From Erodium maritimum (lineage: Eukaryota; Streptophyta; Magnoliopsida; Geraniales; Geraniaceae), in assembly GCA_963921825.1 (NCBI GenBank), contig OY997596.1, positions 13,645,001 to 13,709,000 of the forward strand: a stretch of DNA of 64,000 nucleotides, written 5' to 3'. Numbering within the stretch: the first letter of the stretch is position 1; each line of letters opens with the position of its first letter. A program made the translations under genes and the position numbers. Below, in pieces: positions 56,700-64,000 of the stretch. The notes under the pieces were generated by a model. That model was not told the origin of the DNA. It searched no databases and saw only the letters and a list, made by a program, of their open reading frames with translations.

Positions 56700-58029
56700 A
56701 AAAAAAATAACTAAAAGATAATATGAAAAATGAGATGTAATTCAAAGAAGAAAGTGTTTGACTAAACCCATGACATGGCTCCTTCCCATTGGTTGATAAG
56801 TCGATTGACATGACCAGGTCACCTGCTTCGTTTTTTATGGTCAAAATGGACAAATCCACGAGTGGCCAAAAAATTGGAAGTGGTGTGCTGTGTTGTGTTT
56901 GGTTGAGCTCACCAGACAAATCCCGTTTTAACGGGGCAACGTCACACGGGTCTGGTTTCTTTACACCCCTCCCCGTATTATATTAATTAATTAATATGAT
57001 CAATAGTTTAATTTACTGGATGATACCGTGGTGACTACTAGGCCACCCATCTCTACTCTAGAATATATATATATATCCTAATTTTCGGTAATGACGCCTT
57101 TAAGCTGCTTTGTGATCAGAAATTAGCACTTAATTGTAAGGGTTACGACACACTAATATGCAACACAAAGCAATCTCCTAGATTCCATCAGCCTCCCCAC
57201 CTATTTGTTACCCTTTCCTTAGGCAGACCATTTTTTTTCTACTTGTCCGTATGTGTGTGCATATGGTCCATCATCCTAATGCCCTCCCGACAACCTTAAT
57301 ATATTCGTATAAAGAAAGATTAACATTTTAAATATATTTGTAATAATAAACTCCAAAACTAAAGTATTAAGGAAAGACAACGAAAGGAGTTACGTGGCGT
57401 GGGACCAAACCGCCGATAATGGCCGTCCGGTTAAAGGGCATCTTTCTATGATGAGCCGGCGAGGAGTGGGGTTTTATTGCGCGCGTGTTTGGTTTATGAG
57501 CGTGCCAAATCTGTGGCGGGTCCGTCCCGTCGACCCGGCTTGACATTTTAGCCGGTTCGTTGTCTCGGATGAAAATAAATCTCATCGTATCTCTGGTCTG
57601 AATGTTTCAACGACTCTTCTCCATCGCGCGTGGCGCACTTTCCAGACCCGTTGTTTGGGAGAGTGTAGTGCACGTGCGTTTGGGGTGAGTGTGGGTGTTG
57701 TTGAGCGGGGAGGTCTAAATTGATTGGGGGACAGGTAGGAGTTGATGGAACCTCGATCCGTTAAAATTTCGGAAGAAAAATATATGTATTTGTGGGAACA
57801 GAACAGAACAGTGTTCAGAATTAATTTAATTTAACGCAAAAGAGAGGGAATTAACTGGGAGATTAAATTGTGGGATTATATTGAGTAAGATGTGGATCTG
57901 TGGATCGAGCATTTGTGAAGAGAAGCACGTGAACCGTAATGATTAGACGAAAATGGATTACACAAGTTGAGAGTTCATTAAAATCAGCTGTAAAAATAAT
58001 ATTAGTTGAGGAAATAAAAGAAAAATGGC
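56700..58029. other. Upstream region of the auxin carrier gene
   Basis: No competing gene is recognised. A short (AT)n tract lies at 57064-57077. The DNA next to the TATA box is expected to hold the promoter. Confidence 0.4.
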
Positions 58030-58037
58030 TATAAAAG
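58030..58037 (+). promoter_or_regulatory. TATA box of the auxin influx carrier gene
   Basis: TATAAAAG in the context GGCTATAAAAGGAAGG. A start about 30 bp downstream would give a leader of about 830 bp to the ATG. A 5' UTR intron ending at TATATGTTCCAG (about 58844) is plausible but unproven. Confidence 0.55.
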
Positions 58038-58893
58038 GAAGGTCCGTTGTTGGTTTGGTTCCCGTTCCATTCCCTTATTGATCATCACACCAACAACAAC
58101 GTCTTAGTCGCTTGGATCTCTAATTCTGTCTATATACCCAAAATCAGGAATCGAATTGTGAGTGGAAGATTACTGGAATTCTCTATTCCATATCTTCTTC
58201 TTCTTCGCAGTCACATCATCGATACTGTTACTTGTTCTGTAATTAGTAGTGATTGGAGCTGTGTTTGTGTTGAGGAGCCAAAAGGGGGTTCTATTCTTCT
58301 TCACAAAAAGATTGACAACATTAAAACCCGGAGATTTTTCACTTCTTTTGAGGGATTGTCGCCGTCTTCGTGTGCGGCTCTGCTCTGCCACAGTTTTTGG
58401 TGGCGCATTTAAGTGGCCTACTCTCTGTTTTTCAGTAGCCACTGCTTTTTGCAGAGTTCACAATTAAGTCTCCAAACGGAGAATTGCTCAAGGCTTTTGG
58501 GTTGGTGTCTGTTTTAAGGACGCGGACGAGGAAGACGAAGACGAAGCTTTTTTGTGCTCTGTTTCTCGTTTACGCGAAAGAGACCTCTCGAGCAAGGTAC
58601 TGGGTGTGTGTTGGTGTTGGGTTTGCTTCTCTTTTGGTTTGGTTCGAGACCCATCAACGTGTTTCTACTCTCTCACACAGACACGGCTCTCTTTTGTTTC
58701 TTTACTCTTCTCCTTTTGTGATTTTTGGGTGGTGGCTTCGGCTTGCTTATTCTGGTTATGGCTTTCGTTTTCTCGGGTTGCGTTTGGTTATGGCTACTTC
58801 CTTTCTTTTGTCTCATTGACCGTCCTTTATATGTTCCAGATCTAGAGCGATTTAGACGTTGCCCTTTTGAGGAAGAAACAGAGGAACAAGACA

Positions 58894-61800
58894 ATGTCGG
58901 CTCAGAAGCAAGCAGAGGAAGCCATAGTCCCCAACTATACCGACCCCGATGCCGCCAAGCCCGGCGGAGAGGAACCCAAGGGAGAGGACACCGGAATGCT
59001 CAACGTCAAGAGCTTCCTCTGGCACGGTGGCTCCGCCTGGGACGCCTGGTTCAGCTGCGCCTCCAATCAAGTAACTACTCCACTTTTTTCATCATTTACC
59101 TGGGTTTGTTGATTTCACAGTGCTAGAGTAGAAAGTTGTGATCTTTCCGATATGGGTTTGTTGATTTTACAGTGCTAGAGTAGAAACTTTTCATCTTTCT
59201 TATATGGGTTTGTTGATTTCTCAATACTAGAGTAGAAAGTTTTGATCTTTCTGATATGGGTTTGTTGATTTCACAATGCTAGAGTAGAAAGTTTTGATCT
59301 TTCTGATATGGGTTTGTTGATTTGAGTAAAAAGTTTATGATCTTTCTGATATGGGTTTGTTGATTTCAGGTGGCGCAAGTGCTGTTGACTCTGCCGTACT
59401 CGTTCTCGCAGATGGGTATGCTCTCCGGCATTATCCTCCAGATATTCTATGGACTGATGGGGAGCTGGACGGCTTATCTGATCAGTGTGCTCTATATCGA
59501 GTACAGAAGCAGGAAAGAGAAGGAGAATATGAACTTCAAAAACCATGTCATACAGGTGACAAGAACCCACTATCTCAGGATGCTTCCTCTTTCTATTCAA
59601 AATATCTTTTACATTCACAAAAGCAAGCTATAGTTGAAATCTTTATTGACATTTCATGTTAACCTTACTGTTCATCCACGGCAGTGGTTCGAGGTGCTTG
59701 ATGGGTTGCTGGGTCCTTACTGGAAAGCTGTGGGCCTCGCCTTCAACTGCACCTTTCTCCTCTTTGGATCTGTCATACAGCTCATTGCCTGTGCAAGGTG
59801 AAAAAAATAAACTCCTAAACCCAAATTCATTCTTTATGGATCTTTCTATTTTGAGACACAATTGGTATGAACTTGATTTCAACTGTTGTTGGTCTTGACT
59901 ATGTGAGCAGCAACATATATTACATCAATGACCATTTGGATAAGAGGACATGGACCTATATCTTTGGAGCTTGCTGTGCTACCACTGTCTTCATACCTTC
60001 CTTCCACAACTACAGAATCTGGTCTTTTCTTGGCCTTGGCATGACCACTTACACTGCTTGGTACATGGCCATTGCAGCTCTGGTTCATGGACAGGTTTGT
60101 TTTTTTATTAAACATGCTACTCTTTCTCTTCCTTGTGTATATGGTTTTGCTTATGGAGGATTTGTGTGTCCAGGTTGAGGGTGTTAAGCACTCAGGGCCG
60201 ACACAGCTAATGCTCTACTTCACTGGAGCCACCAATATCTTGTACACCTTTGGTGGTCATGCTGTGACTGTGTAAGCTCCCACTTTAATCTTCCAAGTCG
60301 TATTTCTAGTGTTATCAGCTTGCAGCTTTTGCCGGCCATATAGTTTTATTGAGACCACAGTTATAGTAGAAATGACTTAGCTTGCCCATGAAAAATAACA
60401 TTATCCTCATTTGCTCCTTGGAAGTTGAGTATTAGTAAATTTTTCTTGGAATCTTGTTTTGTCTATGTCTCAATTGTTTAGGGTCAATTGAGTTCTCTTT
60501 GTGAGTTGTAGGTCTTTTACATGATGTTCATTATTTAAGTTGAATTGTCTCAACAATTTCAGACAAATAGATAAAGTTGGGGTCAAAGAATCCAATGAGT
60601 CAGTGTCCTTTTTCATGATCTGATAATTGAGCTGTTTTAATATTTGCTTGTGGTCTCTGGCAGTAATATTGAAATGATTATTTCAGGGAAATTATGCATG
60701 CCATGTGGAAGCCTCAGAAATTCAAGTATATTTACTTGATGGCCACATTCTATGTATTCACCCTCACCCTTCCGTCTGCCTCAGCTGTTTACTGGGCGTT
60801 CGGGGATGAGCTGCTCAATCATTCCAATGCCTTTTCTCTGCTTCCTAAAACTAAATTTCGTGATGCTGCTGTCATCCTCATGCTCATTCACCAGGTTGAT
60901 GATTGCCATTTCATTCCTTATTTGGGTGCCATCATTTGTTAATTTAGTACTATTTGCTTGGTTAAAGTTGGTAAATCAATTGACTTTCACATAAGTAACA
61001 GTGAAAGATTTTGTGGAACGTTGCAGTTCATTACATTTGGATTTGCTTGTACACCATTGTACTTTGTGTGGGAGAAGGTGATTGGGATGCATGACACCAA
61101 GAGCATATGCTTAAGGGCTCTGGCAAGGCTGCCGGTGGTGATACCAATCTGGTTCTTGGCAATAATCTTCCCCTTCTTTGGACCAATTAACTCTGCAGTT
61201 GGGGCTCTTTTGGTCAGCTTCACCGTCTACATCATCCCTGCCTTGGCCCATATGCTTACCTACAGAAAAGCCACCGCCCGACAGGTAAATCTTTTCACTA
61301 AGCTCACACACTACTACTTTGGCCACATGCTTTTGTCACCTTGTCCACCCTTTCTACATTAAGTTACCTCCGCAAGTTGTAGTTACCGAAGATACATGGC
61401 CTATTTCGAGGTTGTTTTGTGGTGGGTACCTCCAGCTTTTTAACGGGATTCCCACATTCTGTGATCTCCAATGGGGACAGAGTAGTATGGCCAGGAGGAA
61501 TAATAATGGCTCGAATTTGGAAATATCAAGGGATGGGTTATGAGATTGGTGGCATGTCCTATTCATTTAGTTATATGTGGTACAGATCCTGAAACTTCAC
61601 ACAACATATCTAGCTGTCTGCATCCATTGCTTCAGACATGGACTTGTAGTATTAGGGGTGATTAAACTAGAAATATTAACCATTAGAGATTCAGTAGTGT
61701 AAATTGGTGATGATCTGAGTCGGGATTTCATAATTTGTGGGGGTGTTTTTGTGCAGAATGCTGCAGAGAAGCCACCAAGGTTCATGAAGAGCTGGACAGC

Positions 61801-61978
61801 GATGTATGTGATAAACGCTTTTGTGGTGGGGTGGGTGCTTGTGGTGGGGTTCGGGTTCGGAGGGTGGGCTAGCATGACCAACTTTGTCAGGCAAGTTGAC
61901 ACCTTCGGGCTCTTTGCCAAGTGCTACCAGTGCAAGCCTCCTCCGGGAGCCACTCCGGCAGCGGTGCCTCATCACTGA
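58894..61978 (+). CDS. AUX1: AUX1-type auxin influx carrier (8 exons, 481 aa)
   Basis: Proton-coupled uptake carrier for auxin in the plasma membrane, AUX1/LAX branch of the amino acid/auxin permease family. Exons: 58894-59070, 59370-59555, 59685-59797, 59911-60094, 60174-60271, 60687-60894, 61027-61284, 61757-61978. All junctions are GT-AG and the lengths close to a single 481-aa frame (Arabidopsis AUX1 is about 485). Signature stretches include WHGGSAWDAWFSCASNQVAQ, YINDHLDKRTWTYIFGACCA, ILYTFGGHAVTVEIMHAMWK, RLPVVIPIWFLAIIFPFFGP and VDTFGLFAKCYQCKPPP. The VIGMHDTKSICLRALARLP segment and the C-terminal KCYQCKPPP fit AUX1/LAX1 better than LAX2/LAX3. The start is the first ATG that opens the MSAQKQAEEA leader. 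No lesion is seen, so it is probably functional. Intron 1 is unusual (see 59101-59369). Confidence 0.97.
59101..59369 (+). repeat. 52-bp tandem repeat at the 3' end of AUX1 intron 1
   Basis: TGGGTTTGTTGATTT recurs at 59101, 59153, 59205, 59257, 59309 and 59352 (periods 52, 52, 52, 52, 43), with GAGTAGAAAGTTTTGATCTT between. The last copy supplies the true acceptor (TTGATTTCAG, AG at 59368-59369). Earlier copies contain acceptor-like TTTCACAG (to 59120) and TTTTACAG (to 59172); later ones are mutated to TTTCTCAA, TTTCACAA and TTTGAGTA. Confidence 0.93.
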
Positions 61979-62312
61979 TCTTCGAGTTAAAGGTCTAGGA
62001 GGATGTAGCCGTTGTGGTAATGAAGCTCCCATATTTTTTTATCATACCGAGAAAGGGTGGCAAAAGAACTGCTGCCCTTACTACATGGGATGTTTGCTGG
62101 ATTTGCTTTTTGTTGTTGTTGTTTAGTGTGTTATGATATGTGTATGGTCATACCTTTGCTACCGAAGGCATAGGCTAATTAAATCGAATATATATGTTTA
62201 GCTCCAGTACTTATAACTTTGCCCTACAAAAAATCAACCTCATGGGTCTTCATCTTGAAGGACATGGATCTAGTTTTAATAACTGTAGCTGTTTACTGCG
62301 GTTGATTCTATT
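61979..62312 (+). other. 3' UTR and downstream flank of AUX1
   Basis: The stop TGA at 61976-61978 is followed by transcript-like 3' sequence; AATTAAAT near 62176-62183 could act in polyadenylation. Nothing else is recognised. Confidence 0.45.
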
Positions 62313-62443
62313 GCCGGGATCCCAAAAATTAGTGGGTTTCAGAGTACGCATATCCTGCGAACCGCGCATCGCGCACCACATTGATACGGTTAGTGGTTTG
62401 CAAACCACGTACCGCGCCAGCACGGTTCGTGCGGCGTGGTGCA

Positions 62444-62674
62444 ACGCACGACCCGCAATCGCAATGCATGGTGCATGAATCGCGACGCACGACCCGCAAT
62501 CGCAATGCATGGTGCATGAATCCCGCGGATCGCACACGTCCAATAGCGTCCTGCTACATGGCAACAACGATAAAAAAAATCAGACCGTTTGGCGATTGCA
62601 CACGTCCAATAGCGTCCCGCTACATGGCAACAACGATAAAAAAAAAAATCAGACCGTTGCCAAACGGTCTGATT
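62444..62674. repeat. Two nested tandem duplications and a 12-bp-stem hairpin
   Basis: A 41-bp unit (ACGCACGACCCGCAATCGCA...) occurs at 62444 and 62485. A 66-bp unit (CACACGTCCAATAGCGTCC...) occurs at 62533 and 62599. A perfect fold-back AATCAGACCGTT-GCCA-AACGGTCTGATT spans 62647-62674. The composition is G/C- and CpG-rich, like the outer parts of the Harbinger elements. Confidence 0.85.
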
Positions 62675-62740
62675 CAACAATAAACTTTTTTTTATTCAAA
62701 ACAAATAACATTAAATACAATCAATTAATTTCCCCAACTG

Positions 62741-62749
62741 TATAAATAC
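62741..62749 (+). promoter_or_regulatory. Harbinger-type TATA motif without its gene
   Basis: TATAAATACC preceded by an ACCGTTGCCAA block, as before the Harbinger ORFs (there on the minus strand). No ORF1 or transposase follows, so this is probably an orphaned element end. Confidence 0.4.
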
Positions 62750-62789
62750 CCATTTCCCCAAAAAAACCGTTAGTAGGAGCAACGGCGCC

Positions 62790-63640
62790 GTCGCTTGAAG
62801 GCTTGGGTTTGGGGTGTAATCAAGGCTTTGAGGCTTGATTACACGAGCATGTACTGGTCTGTTGTGATAGATCAGCAGAGTTGGCGGCAGTTCTTCCACA
62901 TCTTCCAAGCTTTGGTCGGTGAAAAAGGGGAAATAGAGAGTTACGGTGGTGGGGCTCTTCCGACGCCGGCAGAGAGGTTTGGCGAGTATGTGGCGTGGCG
63001 GCTGTGCGCGGTGGAGAGGAGGGCCGTGAGGGAGCGTCCTTCCTCGACGGTAAAGCGGGGGCTAGGGCACGGTTTCGTGGATCTATCTTCCCCGGTGTGC
63101 GATCAGAATTTTCTTGGAAATTTTTCAGTCAAGATGGAGATCTCGACACTGATCGGGTGTTCGAGATCTCGGTGCGATTTCCATGGTCGACTGAAAGACC
63201 GGTGTGGGATCGTGTGTAGCCGACTGTGTTTGCCGGAGATAGTGTCTCGACGAACAAGTCTGGTGATTTAGGAAAGGGGACCGCGACCCGTCAACACGGA
63301 GGAGGGCACAGTGAAAGAGTCCTTGGATTCAATTCCGACGACGGAGAAGTCATCGGAGTAGAAGGCGTGGCGGCGAAGGAAGGGCAACGAACCCGCGGCT
63401 AGGGCTTCATCAGTCTCGTCTCCGAAGCTGACAATGGGTTGTGGGTGGATTGAGGGGGTGCGCAGGGCCTGGGGAAATGGGCCAGCTCGGGCCCTATGGA
63501 CTGGGACTGGATCGGGCCTGACCGGGCGGTGGATCGGACCGCGGGCTGGTGGATCGGGTGCGGGTCGAGGGGGCAGGACCGGGTCGCGTCCATATGGAAT
63601 CGGGTCGGGATCGTCATATACAACAGCGGAGGGGGCTTCG
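62790..63640. other. G/C-rich stretch with unrecognised open frames
   Basis: Plus-strand (62795-63271) and minus-strand (63268-63825) open frames overlap in G/C-rich DNA. The minus-strand one is Pro/Arg/Asp-rich (PDPPARGPIHRPVRPDPVPV) with no domain. They may belong to the decayed retroelement whose other copy is at 51.4-52.3 kb. Confidence 0.35.
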
Positions 63641-64000
63641 AGCACCCCCGCCTCCAAGAATGAGTCCATGGAGGCTCGGGGAGGGGTTGGTCGGCCGTAC
63701 CATCTCCCTGGCAGATTGGTGGCAATGGTTCTGCCAACAGTGACAAGATGCTTCACTACCATTTCGGGGTCAGCAATCCCGCGTTCAGAAGCCCTACAAT
63801 TATCAGTCAAGGGAGGACAACACACGCTGACTTGCCAGAGGAGTTATTGGTCCACCGCTATAAAGATACAACCTGATCTGCTCGATCAGTTTCTTATGGT
63901 TGGAGCATACTGTATCGGTGTCCTTGGATGCTACCGCAGTCCCACCCCTCCGACCGCCCTTATGTGCATGAGCAACATTTACTCTTCAGCAGTTGTCTTT
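63641..64000. repeat. Dispersed repeat, second copy (cut by the window end)
   Basis: Aligns by eye with 51855-52200 through several shared blocks (see that entry). It continues beyond the window. Confidence 0.55.

Noticed and set aside
62250..62680. Cysteine/histidine-rich ORFs resembling small peptides
   Set aside because: They follow the 41- and 66-bp tandem duplications and have no independent support.
63268..63825. 185-aa minus-strand ORF rich in Pro, Arg and Asp
   Set aside because: Low-complexity composition in G/C-rich DNA and partly within a repeat shared with 51.9 kb; no domain recognised, so not called as a gene.
1..64000. tRNA, rRNA or snoRNA genes
   Set aside because: The only tRNA-like matches are the 12-base TGGTATCAGAGC primer-binding sites of the two retrotransposons; no cloverleaf or rRNA sequence was seen.
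1..64000. A new multi-gene defence, biosynthetic or toxin system
   Set aside because: Apart from the PIP1 and AUX1 genes, all recognisable coding sequence belongs to transposable elements or fragments inside them; nothing supports a linked pathway.

Overview
The window is nuclear DNA of a flowering plant, most likely a eudicot. The evidence is two conserved plant genes with short GT-AG introns embedded in a dense, nested mass of plant-type transposable elements (Ty3/gypsy, Ty1/copia, L1-type LINEs, MULE, hAT, PIF/Harbinger). The species cannot be fixed from the sequence. I see no rRNA, tRNA, CRISPR or bacterial gene organisation.

Only two genes look intact. A PIP1-type plasma-membrane aquaporin lies on the minus strand at 5925-7636 (4 exons, 289 aa, both NPA boxes present). 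An AUX1-type auxin influx carrier lies on the plus strand at 58894-61978 (8 exons, 481 aa, all exon phases consistent). They sit near opposite ends and do not appear functionally linked.

Layout: 1-290 repeat of a TTTTATCA-rich family; 498-949 a retroposon tail and a 23-bp minisatellite, split by a solo gypsy LTR (950-3608, 5-bp TSD); 4691-5574 a G/C-rich hAT MITE (8-bp TSD); 5925-7636 PIP1; 8.7-10.4 kb LINE debris and an inverted-arm repeat; 10.4-13.6 kb nothing recognisable; 14269-17700 a young copia element with gag, protease and integrase but no RT/RNase H, flanked by a 156-bp direct repeat of host sequence and sitting in an RRM-encoding (probably LINE ORF1) pseudogene; 18953-19377 a MULE-like MITE; 20890-24004 a second solo gypsy LTR; 24.8-26.6 kb a retroposon-like unit; 26695-28671 a MULE with 9-bp TSD carrying a zf-GRF gene piece and an RG-rich protein tail; 29237-39470 a full-structure but dead gypsy element; 40.3-41.9 kb LINE ends; 43.5-56.3 kb a cluster of PIF/Harbinger pseudogenes (one transposase, three Myb/SANT-type ORF1s), invaded by a third solo gypsy LTR (46342-49418) and followed by an LTR fragment (52513-53785); 53.8-54.8 kb another copy of the TTTTATCA repeat; 58.0-62.2 kb AUX1; 62.4-64.0 kb Harbinger-end-like and dispersed repeats.

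The most interesting structures are: tandem duplication of the 3' splice-site region in AUX1 intron 1; the aberrant copia integration and its in-frame RT deletion; a hairpin kept 276-308 bp from the same end of all six gypsy LTR copies, which otherwise differ in internal minisatellites; clusters of GTCACGGATCCGTGAC palindromes at one LTR offset; and the LTR insertion that separates a Harbinger ORF1 from its TATA box. I did not find a convincing new multi-gene system.
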